Assembly (NCBI GenBank): GCA_035543875.1
Contig: DATKIY010000196.1
Coordinates: 1-12,424 of the forward strand
DNA: 12,424 nt
Direction: 5' to 3'
Source of the DNA: DATKIY01 sp035543875
Lineage (GTDB): Bacteria; Actinomycetota; Actinomycetes; JAHEKZ01
Shown: piece after piece, positions 5,658-12,424 of the stretch
Layout of the letters: each line of letters opens with the position of its first letter
Position numbering within the stretch: position 1 is the first letter of the stretch
Translations under genes and position numbers: made by a program
Notes under the pieces: model-generated
What the model was told of the DNA's origin: nothing
What the model saw: only the letters and a program-made list of their open reading frames with translations
The model's database searches: none

Positions 5658-6890
5658 TCAACTCAGCAAGGACTCGTGCCGAGCGACGGCCGCCGGGTCA
5701 GTGAGCGCCGCTACCTGGTCGACCACTACTCGCAAGCGCTCGCTGTCGGTGGTCGCAGCTTTGAACCAGTCCGCGTAGATCGGTTCAAGGGAACCTGGCG
5801 ACGACAGCAGGAGAAGATGAGTTAGTTCGGTGACGAGGTCGCGCTGCTTTGCGTAGTTCTCCTGCGCGCCTTTGCGCAACATGACGTACTGAGCAGTGAT
5901 GGCCTTGAGTACCGCGCACTCATGTCGAACACCCTGCGGGACGATGAGGTCTGCGCCGTAGCGCGTGAGTGGCCCTCCCCCAAACGCCTCCCGGGTGGCG
6001 ATCTCAGCCGCGGAGCAGAACCGTCCTATCAATTCACTCGTCGTCCGCTTCAAGAACGCCATGGCTCGGTGGGAGTCGTCGAATCCCACCGGCCAGTAGT
6101 CGAGGCTGATGAGGCGATCCAACGCCGCGAGAAGTTCCTCAGTGCTAACCCCGGGCGCGTACCGGTCAGCGGCCAGCTCCACGAGGACATCTCGTTCCTG
6201 TCTATCGCGCAGAACGTCCAACATCAGGTGTCCAGCGTGCACCGCATCTTCGAAGTCGTGAACGGAGTACGCGACGTCGTCGGCCCAGTCCATGACCTGG
6301 GCTTCAACACATCGCCGATCACCCTCGACGCCAAGACGAAGCCAGGTGAAAACCGGCAGATCATCGGCGTAGACCCCAAACTTGGTACTCCCGTCGCGGC
6401 GTTGCCACGGGTACTTCGTTGCTGCATCGAGCGTGGCGCGAGTCAGGTTCAGTCCCGCGCTCGTGCCGTCGGGTTGCAAGGTCTTTGCTTCGAGCCGGCT
6501 CAGGATGCGCAGGCTCTGCGCGTTGCCCTCAAAACCACCGCACGACAATGCAACTTCGTCCAATGCCTGCTCGCCGTTGTGTCCAAAGGGCGGGTGACCC
6601 AGATCATGAGCAAGGCATGCGGTCTCGACGAGGTCGGGGTCGCAGCCCAGCGCCTGCCCTAGCTCTCGACCCACCTGCGCGCATTCGAGCGAGTGAGTCA
6701 GGCGAGTTCGAGGAAAGTCGCTCTCCCAGGGCACCACGACCTGGGTCTTTGCCGCCAGACGTCGAAGCGCCGACGAATGCAGGACGCGCGCACGATCGCG
6801 AGCGAAAGCGGAGCGATGGGAGCTCTTGACAGGTTCGTCTACGAACCGCGCAGTCGCGTTGTCGTCGTAGCCACCAGCGCCGAAAGACAT
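5658..6890 (-). CDS. dgt: Deoxyguanosinetriphosphate triphosphohydrolase-like protein (HD domain)
   Basis: Dgt-type enzymes split dNTPs into deoxynucleoside and tripolyphosphate, and so trim the dNTP pool. The 410-residue product carries the family signature from residue 25: SHRSAFARDRARVLHSSALRRLAAKTQV. The HD-domain metal ligands are visible: H66 (RLTHSLE), H95-D96 (LAHDLGHPPFGHNGE) and an Asp in DWADDVAYSVHD near 204. GGFEGNAQSLRILSRLE (118-134) is also characteristic. The specific substrate preference among dNTPs is not shown by sequence. The ATG at 6890 starts ten bases after the DUF218 stop without a clear Shine-Dalgarno sequence, which suggests translational coupling. Its TGA is followed closely by the GNAT start. 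Confidence 0.95.
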   Translation of the reverse strand: MSFGAGGYDDNATARFVDEPVKSSHRSAFARDRARVLHSSALRRLAAKTQVVVPWESDFPRTRLTHSLECAQVGRELGQALGCDPDLVETACLAHDLGHPPFGHNGEQALDEVALSCGGFEGNAQSLRILSRLEAKTLQPDGTSAGLNLTRATLDAATKYPWQRRDGSTKFGVYADDLPVFTWLRLGVEGDRRCVEAQVMDWADDVAYSVHDFEDAVHAGHLMLDVLRDRQERDVLVELAADRYAPGVSTEELLAALDRLISLDYWPVGFDDSHRAMAFLKRTTSELIGRFCSAAEIATREAFGGGPLTRYGADLIVPQGVRHECAVLKAITAQYVMLRKGAQENYAKQRDLVTELTHLLLLSSPGSLEPIYADWFKAATTDSERLRVVVDQVAALTDPAAVARHESLLS

Positions 6891-6900
6891 GGTGCAGACG

Positions 6901-7560
6901 TTAGTCGAGGTCCGGCCCCGACCAAGGGGCTCCTCCCGACATTCGCCACCACACGTACGCTGCCGTCTCGCGAATTACGGCTTTCACCTCGGTGATGCGC
7001 TCCTGAACGATTGGCCCAGTTCGAGTGGGGGACGTGTTGACGTCCATGCCAAGCGCCTCTGCCATCTCACGTGAGCGAAACTCGTGCCAGGGGTCAGTGA
7101 CCAAAACCAAGGTTTGCCAGCCTCGGCGTTCGGCCAATGCATCGACCGCCTGCAAGCTGCGCCACGTGTCGTGTCCGACCGGAAGGGAATCAATCGCATC
7201 AGCTGGCACTCCGGCTTGGATGAGGTACTCCTTACCCGAGCCGGCCTCGGTGAACCGATCACCTGGAAGGTTGCTGCCGACGGTTACTACCTCGGGCGCC
7301 ACACCTTCGTCGTAGAGCTCAACCGCATGGTCGAGCCGTCCGGCGAACACAGGGGACGGGTCACCGTCGTACTGACTGGCTCCCAGGACGACGACTGCGT
7401 CGACCGGCGTGCGGTCGTCGCCTCGAGCAACCCACCACACCCGAAATGCCACCGAGCCAACCCAAACCATCAAAAGCGCGAGGAGCAAGAGCAGAACGCG
7501 AAGGACAGGACGGCGGCGCGGTGACGCGGAACGCGCCGGTCGAGCCGCCGTCATGGTCAT
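6901..7560 (-). CDS. DUF218 / SanA-YdcF-like membrane-anchored protein
   Basis: A 219-residue protein with a basic N-terminus (RPARSASPRRRP) and one membrane helix at about 19-42 (VLRVLLLLLALLMVWVGSVAF), so the main domain probably faces outside. The domain matches the DUF218 fold: VDAVVVLGASQYDGDPSPV, then RLDHAVELYDEGVAPEVVTVG, DTWRSLQAVDALAE and VTDPWHEFRSREMAEALG. Members such as E. coli SanA affect envelope permeability, but the biochemical role is unclear, so no function is assigned. The ATG at 7560 shares its bases with the ppdK stop (ATGA), a four-base overlap typical of coupled translation; a second ATG two codons later is possible. Confidence 0.9.
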   Translation of the reverse strand: MTMTAARPARSASPRRRPVLRVLLLLLALLMVWVGSVAFRVWWVARGDDRTPVDAVVVLGASQYDGDPSPVFAGRLDHAVELYDEGVAPEVVTVGSNLPGDRFTEAGSGKEYLIQAGVPADAIDSLPVGHDTWRSLQAVDALAERRGWQTLVLVTDPWHEFRSREMAEALGMDVNTSPTRTGPIVQERITEVKAVIRETAAYVWWRMSGGAPWSGPDLD

Positions 7561-10244
7561 CTGGTATCGCTGTCCTTGGTGGTGATAGCCGCGCGTCCGG
7601 CTTCGAGCCGGGCCACGGGAACGCGGAAGGGTGAGCAAGAAACGTAGTCCAGACCTACCGATTCGAAGAAATGGATCGAGTCCGGGTCGCCGCCATGCTC
7701 ACCGCAGACGCCTAAATGAAGATCGTTATTGGTGGTTCGGCCGGAGGCGACGGCCATTCTGATCAACTCGCCTACCCCATCGACGTCGATCGACTCGAAC
7801 GGCGAAACACTGAAGATCCCTGCCGCGAGGTAGTCGGTGAAGAAGGCGCCCTCGACGTCGTCGCGGCTAAATCCCCAGGTGGTCTGAGTGAGGTCGTTGG
7901 TTCCGAAGGAGAAGAAGTCGGCTGCCTCCGCCAACTTTCCCGCGGTGACCGCGGCGCGAGGAAGCTCGATCATGGTGCCGATCGGGATGTCGAGCTCGAC
8001 GCCGCGTGCGTGTGCAATCTCTGCAATAACAGCGGCAGCTTCGGTGCGGACCGACGTCAGTTCAGGAAGCGTTGCTACCAACGGCACCATGATTTCGGCT
8101 CGTGGTTCACCGCCAGCCTCGATCCGGTCCGCCACGGCTTCGGCAACGGCCCGAACTTGCAGCGCAAACAGACCGGGGAGCACGAGTCCTAGGCGCACCC
8201 CTCGCATTCCCATCATGGGATTGGTCTCGTGCATACGACGGACGGCGGCCAACAGATGATGGCTTTCGGTGTTGAGCTCGCCGTGCGAATCAGCCATTGC
8301 GACTTTGACTGACAACTCAGTGATATCCGGCAGGAACTCGTGCAGTGGCGGGTCGAGCAAGCGAATGGTGACCGGCAGACCATCCATTGCCGCAATCAGG
8401 CCCTTTGCATCTGCGCGCTGGAGCGGCAGGAGCTCTCGATAGACCCCTTGGCGCTCCTCATCGGAGGTCGCGAGCACCAGCCGCACGACGTACTGCTTGC
8501 GATCCCCGAGAAACATGTGTTCCGTCCGTGCCAGACCAATTCCTTCGGCGCCGAAGCGGCGAGCTCGGGCTGCATCCTCACTGGTATCTGCGTTGGCTCG
8601 TACACGAAGTCGGCGCTGGCGGTCAGCGTGCTCCAGCAGCCGAGTCACCGCCTGAACCAACTCGTTGGACTCAACCGCGTCAGCACCCTCCTCTAGCGCT
8701 TGCACCACCGGCGATGGCATCACCGGGACTGCGCCGATGTAGACGGCACCTGTCGTTCCGTCGACGGAGATGACGTCGCCCTCACGGAATATGGTCCCGC
8801 CCTCGGCGCGTGCGTAACGACCCTCAATGTCGACGTGGAGCTTGTCGGCTCCTACGACGCACGGCTTGCCCATCCCCCTAGCAACAACCGCAGCGTGCGA
8901 GGTTTTGCCGCCACGACTCGTGAGCACACCCTCAGCGGCAATCATTCCGCCCAGGTCGTCGGGGTTCGTCTCCCTGCGCACCAGTACAACGTCGTCACCG
9001 GCGGCGGCGCGAACAGCGGCCCGCTTGGAGTCGAAGATCGCGCGACCAACCGCCGCGCCAGGCGATGCGGGGATGCCCTTCACCAGAGGTTCACCCAGTG
9101 CCTTCGCGTCAACCTGAGGAAACATCAGTCGGGCCAGTTGCGCTCCGGATACGCGCGTCAGGGCTTCGTCCATTTCGATGAGCTCTTCGTCGACGAACTG
9201 AATCGCGATGCGGAACGAGGCCTCCGGAGTTCGTTTCCCTACGCGTGTCTGCAGCATCCACAGCTTGCCCTTTTCGACGGTGAACTCGATGTCGCAGAGG
9301 TCGCGGTAGTGCGTCTCCAGGATCGACATGATGCGCGTCAGTTCGTCGAATGCTTGCGGTTCGCGTTTTTGCATGTCGAGCAAAGTCAGTGTGTTGCGAG
9401 TGCCCGAGACCACATCTTCGCCTTGCGCATTCGGCAAGTAGTCGCCATATGCGCCCTGCCGACCCGACGCCGGGTCTCGGGTAAATGCCACCCCAGTGCC
9501 GCTGTCTTCGCCTAGGTTGCCGAACACCATCGCCATGACGTTGACCGCAGTGCCGAGCTCGTCTGAGATTCGTTCCTGTCGACGGTAGAGCTTGGCCCGA
9601 GCACCGTCCCAAGAGTCGAAGACCGCTCGGATAGCCAGATCCATCTGCTCCCGCGGATCCTGCGGGAAAGGTCGACCGGTGTCATGTTCGATGAGCGCGC
9701 AGAAGGTTGCGACGAGAACCTCTAGATCGCTGGCGGTTAGTTGCGTGTCGTCGGTGACGTTCTGTCGTTGTTTGGCGTCATCCAATGCGCGGTCGAATCG
9801 TTCCGGATTGACTCCCATCACGGTGCGTCCGTACATCTGAATCAGTCGACGGTAGGAGTCCCACGCAAACCGTGAATCAGAGGTTTGCTTGGCTAGCGCT
9901 TGCACCGTGATGTCGTTCAACCCGACATTGAGCACTGTCTCCATCATTCCGGGCATCGAGAACGCCGCACCCGACCTGACCGACACCAGGAGCGGGTCAA
10001 CGTCGTCGCCCAGCCTCTTGTCCATCGCCTGCTCGAGCCGCTCCAGGTGACGGGCGATCTCCGCGTCGAGTCCAGCCGGTAAGTCCTTTGCCGCACGGTA
10101 GGCGCGGCACGCTTCGGTAGTGATCGTGAATCCGGGCGGCACCGGGAGCTCGATACGAGTCATCTCGGCAAGGTTGGCCCCCTTGCCACCGAGCAGATCT
10201 TTCGCGCCGCGATCACCCTCGGCGAAATCGAAGACGTACCGCAC
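7557..10244 (-). CDS. ppdK: Pyruvate, phosphate dikinase
   Basis: PPDK interconverts pyruvate + ATP + Pi and PEP + AMP + PPi, linking glycolysis and gluconeogenesis. The 895-residue protein is full length and has all three parts. The ATP-grasp N-domain opens with KDLLGGKGANLAEM and includes SVRSGAAFSMPGMMETVLNVG. The swivelling phosphohistidine domain has LTSRGGKTSHAAVVARGMG, with His at about 450. The TIM-barrel PEP/pyruvate domain has GIGLARTEHMF, NPMMGMRGVRLGL, FSFGTNDLTQTTWGFSRDD and the catalytic Cys at about 847 in LGVCGEHGGDP. No PPDK regulatory protein gene is in the window. The GTG at 10244 has GGGAG five bases upstream; a GTG two codons earlier at 10250 is a near-equal alternative. 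It leads the ppdK-DUF218-dgt-GNAT cluster. Confidence 0.97.
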   Translation of the reverse strand: MRYVFDFAEGDRGAKDLLGGKGANLAEMTRIELPVPPGFTITTEACRAYRAAKDLPAGLDAEIARHLERLEQAMDKRLGDDVDPLLVSVRSGAAFSMPGMMETVLNVGLNDITVQALAKQTSDSRFAWDSYRRLIQMYGRTVMGVNPERFDRALDDAKQRQNVTDDTQLTASDLEVLVATFCALIEHDTGRPFPQDPREQMDLAIRAVFDSWDGARAKLYRRQERISDELGTAVNVMAMVFGNLGEDSGTGVAFTRDPASGRQGAYGDYLPNAQGEDVVSGTRNTLTLLDMQKREPQAFDELTRIMSILETHYRDLCDIEFTVEKGKLWMLQTRVGKRTPEASFRIAIQFVDEELIEMDEALTRVSGAQLARLMFPQVDAKALGEPLVKGIPASPGAAVGRAIFDSKRAAVRAAAGDDVVLVRRETNPDDLGGMIAAEGVLTSRGGKTSHAAVVARGMGKPCVVGADKLHVDIEGRYARAEGGTIFREGDVISVDGTTGAVYIGAVPVMPSPVVQALEEGADAVESNELVQAVTRLLEHADRQRRLRVRANADTSEDAARARRFGAEGIGLARTEHMFLGDRKQYVVRLVLATSDEERQGVYRELLPLQRADAKGLIAAMDGLPVTIRLLDPPLHEFLPDITELSVKVAMADSHGELNTESHHLLAAVRRMHETNPMMGMRGVRLGLVLPGLFALQVRAVAEAVADRIEAGGEPRAEIMVPLVATLPELTSVRTEAAAVIAEIAHARGVELDIPIGTMIELPRAAVTAGKLAEAADFFSFGTNDLTQTTWGFSRDDVEGAFFTDYLAAGIFSVSPFESIDVDGVGELIRMAVASGRTTNNDLHLGVCGEHGGDPDSIHFFESVGLDYVSCSPFRVPVARLEAGRAAITTKDSDTR

Positions 10245-10273
10245 AGTCACTCCCGGTGGTCGACAGTTCCCTA

Positions 10274-10302
10274 ACCTTAGGAGTTGACTACCCGAATTTC
10301 AG
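10274..10302 (-). promoter_or_regulatory. Candidate ppdK promoter
   Basis: Minus-strand CTGAAA (10297-10302) and TAAGGT (10274-10279) lie 17 bases apart in the 158-base gap between dusB and ppdK. Transcription would start near 10267, leaving a leader of about 23 bases that holds the GGGAG ribosome site. The boxes match the consensus at four and three positions, so the call is weak, but a promoter is expected here because the gap is much larger than those inside the cluster. Confidence 0.35.
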
Positions 10303-10408
10303 CGAGGGGACACTATCCGGACGTCTTTCGGGAACTTCTACGGGTACGTCGTGTCATCGACGAGGATCATCCGCGGCAAATGCCTCCCGGCCGGTCGTTC
10401 TGAAGTTG

Positions 10409-11527
10409 CTACCCGCCACCGATGTCCGACTCCGCGTCGGCGCCGAGCATCGCGTAGTCGCGACTGTCCAACCACCCGTGAGGAAGCACGACGCGTCGCG
10501 GACTTCCTTGACGCCCGCGCGGCAGCCCGCGTTCGGACTCCGGGAAGGGTTGGGCTGTGTCTACCTGACTCAGCAGCTCATCAAGCTCGTCGAGACTCGA
10601 CACCTGACCGAGCTTGGAGCGAACCTCGCCGCCAACCGTGAATCCTTTGAAGTACCAGGACATGTGTTTGCGAAGATCGGCCAACCCTCGCGGCTCACCC
10701 ATCAGACCTGCGAGCAACTCCGCGTGCCGACGCACAGTGCGGGCAACGACATCGAGCCCCGGCGGCTTCGGTGGCTGTTCGCCCGCGAACACAGCCGCGA
10801 GATCGCGGAACAGCCACGGCCGCCCCAGGCAACCTCGGCCGATCACGACACCGTCGCATTCGGTGTGCTGCATCATCTCCAACGCGTCGGATGCTTCCCA
10901 GATATCGCCATTACCCAGGACCGGGATCGACACCTCCTGCTTGAGGGCTGCGATCGCGTCCCAGTCGGCCTTACCCGAGTAGTGCTGGTCGGCGGTACGG
11001 CCGTGCAGCGCGATGGCGGCGCACCCGGTTTCCTCTGCGATCCGTCCCGCGTCGATGTAGGTCAGGTGGTCACGGTCGATTCCCATACGCGTCTTCATTG
11101 TGACCGGAACACCAAACGGCGAGGCCGCGTCGATGGCAGCACGCAGAATGTCGCGCAGCAGTCCGCGCTTCCACGGAAGCGCAGCACCACCGCCTTTGCG
11201 CGTGACCTTGGGCACCGGACAACCAAAGTTCAGGTCAATGTGATGGACACCAAATTCTTCCCCGAGGATGTGAACGGCTTCGCCCACATACTTTGGGTCA
11301 ACTCCGTAAAGCTGAACGGACCGTACTTGCTCAAGCGGGTCGAAGGTAAGCATCGACAACGTCTTAGCCTGGCGCTCGACGATTCCGCGGCTGGTAATCA
11401 TTTCGCAGACATACAGGCCTGCACCCTGCTCGTGAGCTAGCCGACGAAACGCCGCATTCGTAATGCCGGCCATCGGGGCGAGCACAACAGGAACCTCTAC
11501 CTCAAGGCTCCCGATCCGCAACCCCAC
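10409..11527 (-). CDS. dusB: tRNA dihydrouridine synthase DusB
   Basis: Dus enzymes use FMN and NADPH to reduce uridines in the D-loop of tRNAs. The 372-residue protein opens with VPVVLAPMAGITNAAFRRL (residues 12-30), the FMN-binding start of the TIM barrel. It has the catalytic Cys103 in LNFGCPVPKVTRKGGG, K145 in VTMKTRMGID and H175 in IALHGRTADQHYSG, then VLGNGDIW and VIGRGCLGRPW for phosphate binding. The C-terminal helical domain (LRKHMSWYFKGF) and the actinobacterial tail (PRGRQGSPRRVVLPHGWLDSRD) are present, so the gene is complete. Assignment to the DusB subgroup follows family knowledge. The start is GTG at 11527, which fits MGLRIGSLEV in homologues; no Shine-Dalgarno sequence is seen. 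A hairpin lies 34 bases upstream. Confidence 0.96.
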   Translation of the reverse strand: MGLRIGSLEVEVPVVLAPMAGITNAAFRRLAHEQGAGLYVCEMITSRGIVERQAKTLSMLTFDPLEQVRSVQLYGVDPKYVGEAVHILGEEFGVHHIDLNFGCPVPKVTRKGGGAALPWKRGLLRDILRAAIDAASPFGVPVTMKTRMGIDRDHLTYIDAGRIAEETGCAAIALHGRTADQHYSGKADWDAIAALKQEVSIPVLGNGDIWEASDALEMMQHTECDGVVIGRGCLGRPWLFRDLAAVFAGEQPPKPPGLDVVARTVRRHAELLAGLMGEPRGLADLRKHMSWYFKGFTVGGEVRSKLGQVSSLDELDELLSQVDTAQPFPESERGLPRGRQGSPRRVVLPHGWLDSRDYAMLGADAESDIGGG

Positions 11528-11561
11528 GTCGCGTCACCGCGCCTTCCCGCATCAGCAACCA

Positions 11562-11581
11562 CTCCGAGATACCTCTCGGAG
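11562..11581 (-). terminator. Hairpin between the exported protein gene and dusB
   Basis: CTCCGAGA and TCTCGGAG form a perfect 8-bp inverted repeat with a 4-base loop. It lies 45 bases after the stop of the upstream exported-protein gene and 34 bases before the dusB start, on the same strand. There is no T-run after it, so it is either a non-canonical terminator insulating dusB or a structure in the dusB leader. Confidence 0.45.
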
Positions 11582-11626
11582 GAGAACATCATTGCTGACT
11601 ACTAAGGTCGCTGCCGATTTGACCGG

Positions 11627-12424
11627 CTAAAGCACGATGAACTCGTCGATACTCACTTTGGACTTGACCCCTTGCCCCACATTTTCCAGGGTCAAAACGA
11701 AATATGGACTCGACGTGTCAGTTACCTCGATATCCGTCATGATGACCCGGCTGCGGGCGATCGGAGCGTATGTGTCCAGGGTCGCGACTTGGTTCGCACC
11801 GACGGAGACCTTCACCGTTCCCCGATGCGGTCCCATCGGCATGACGATTCCGACGTGGCTTCCCATTTCCAAACCGGCCTGCGACCAGTCGAATGCGTAA
11901 GTGACGCTTGCGCCTGCATCATGAGTCGTTGCGAGCCCGCCACCGTATGCCTCAGTGGAGTCGTCCCGCAGCTGCCACTGGCCGCGCCAGTAGACGTTCG
12001 GAGAGTACTCGTTGACGATCGCCTCAGCATGACCCTGTTCGTTGAACAGCAGGGGGATGGCGCTGATCGGCTGAATGGACCTGTTTCCAGCGCAGTCCTT
12101 CACGCTGATCGCATGGCCCTCAACTCCGTCCGACAGGGAGCCGTTCCACTGAACAATGTCGAGATCGACCTGCGAGTCATTGCCCGTCCAGATCTTTGAG
12201 ACCGGGTCGCCAGCGATACCCCAGTACTGGATGACGGACGAATGGCAAATCCCGCTCGGGTCGCTGGCCTGCCACGAGAAATGCACCGGAATAGCGCCGG
12301 GCCAGTCCGTGGACGGCACTTGGCTGCCGACGGGGACCGAAGCGTGAGCGGGCACCACGAGATCTGGTGGGGTCACGTCAACGCCAGCTGAGGCACCACC
12401 CGTGAAAAGAACCCCGACTGCACT
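11627..12424 (-). CDS. Exported protein with Ig-like and C-terminal beta-sandwich domains, 5' end missing
   Basis: The frame stays open to the right edge, so the true start is outside the window; 265 residues are visible. The first visible residues (SAVGVLFTGGASAGVDV) look like the end of a signal peptide with cleavage after ASA. About residues 17-125 resemble a bacterial Ig-like repeat (VHFSWQASDPSGI, KDCAGNRSI), with two cysteines near 60 and 111 that could pair. From about residue 140, WRGQWQLRDDS, GGGLATTHDAGASVTYAFDW, GTVKVSVGANQVATLDTY and VSIDEFIVL match the rhythm of a beta-sandwich module found at the C-terminus of many actinobacterial secreted proteins, often linked to carbohydrate or surface binding. 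No catalytic motif is seen. It precedes dusB by 99 bases but is probably transcribed separately. Confidence 0.75.
   Translation of the reverse strand, partial: SAVGVLFTGGASAGVDVTPPDLVVPAHASVPVGSQVPSTDWPGAIPVHFSWQASDPSGICHSSVIQYWGIAGDPVSKIWTGNDSQVDLDIVQWNGSLSDGVEGHAISVKDCAGNRSIQPISAIPLLFNEQGHAEAIVNEYSPNVYWRGQWQLRDDSTEAYGGGLATTHDAGASVTYAFDWSQAGLEMGSHVGIVMPMGPHRGTVKVSVGANQVATLDTYAPIARSRVIMTDIEVTDTSSPYFVLTLENVGQGVKSKVSIDEFIVL

Noticed and set aside
5922..6662. Plus-strand open frame of 246 codons opposite dgt
   Set aside because: Antisense shadow of a gene with clear HD-domain motifs; no domain or ribosome site of its own.
8700..9515. Plus-strand open frame of 271 codons opposite ppdK
   Set aside because: Antisense shadow of the fully supported ppdK coding sequence.
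10268..10285. AGGTTAG half-site resembling a DtxR/IdeR iron box upstream of ppdK
   Set aside because: Only one half of the 19-base palindrome is present; the second half does not match, and ppdK is not a typical iron-regulated gene.
10256..11440. Long plus-strand open frame of 394 codons
   Set aside because: It lies almost wholly opposite dusB, whose motifs are complete. The translated product has no recognisable domain and a composition typical of antisense frames in GC-rich DNA.
1..12424. Mobile element, CRISPR array, toxin-antitoxin or defence system
   Set aside because: No transposase, integrase, regularly spaced repeats, nuclease-type accessory genes or terminal inverted repeats were seen on either strand.

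Overview
The window looks like a chromosomal piece of an actinobacterium (Actinomycetota). The GC content is moderately high, many starts are GTG or TTG, and dnaG has a mycobacterial-type N-terminus (MAGRI) with what looks like a leaderless start. The DusB C-terminus and the PPDK are also of actinobacterial type. I cannot name the genus.

Layout from left to right. At 1-410 is the N-terminal part of an exported phosphoesterase/phospholipase C-like protein (minus strand, cut by the left edge), with a candidate promoter at 451-479. At 727-1230 is an orphan lipoprotein (plus). A gene-free stretch with a strong hairpin follows, then a tRNA-Asn(GTT) gene (1541-1613, minus) and a small conserved protein with a PH-like sequence pattern. 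Next comes DNA primase dnaG (minus). Its -10 box lies six bases before its ATG, and only 35 bp separate it from a divergent C45-family Ntn-hydrolase (plus). A perfect inverted repeat sits in this tiny gap.

The right half is a minus-strand run read from high to low coordinates: an exported Ig-like/beta-sandwich protein (cut by the right edge), a hairpin, dusB (tRNA dihydrouridine synthase), ppdK (pyruvate phosphate dikinase), a DUF218/SanA-like membrane protein, dgt (dNTP triphosphohydrolase) and a GNAT acetyltransferase. From ppdK to the GNAT gene the reading frames overlap or nearly touch, so this is very probably one operon. The GNAT gene ends tail-to-tail with the C45 hydrolase, and the two 3' ends overlap by 20 bp.

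Functionally the core is housekeeping: replication priming (dnaG), dNTP pool control (dgt), tRNA supply and modification (tRNA-Asn, dusB) and the PEP/pyruvate node (ppdK). Less conserved exported proteins occupy both edges. I see no mobile element, CRISPR array, phage or defence system. The most interesting signals are regulatory, chiefly the dnaG/C45 divergent promoter with its inverted repeat.
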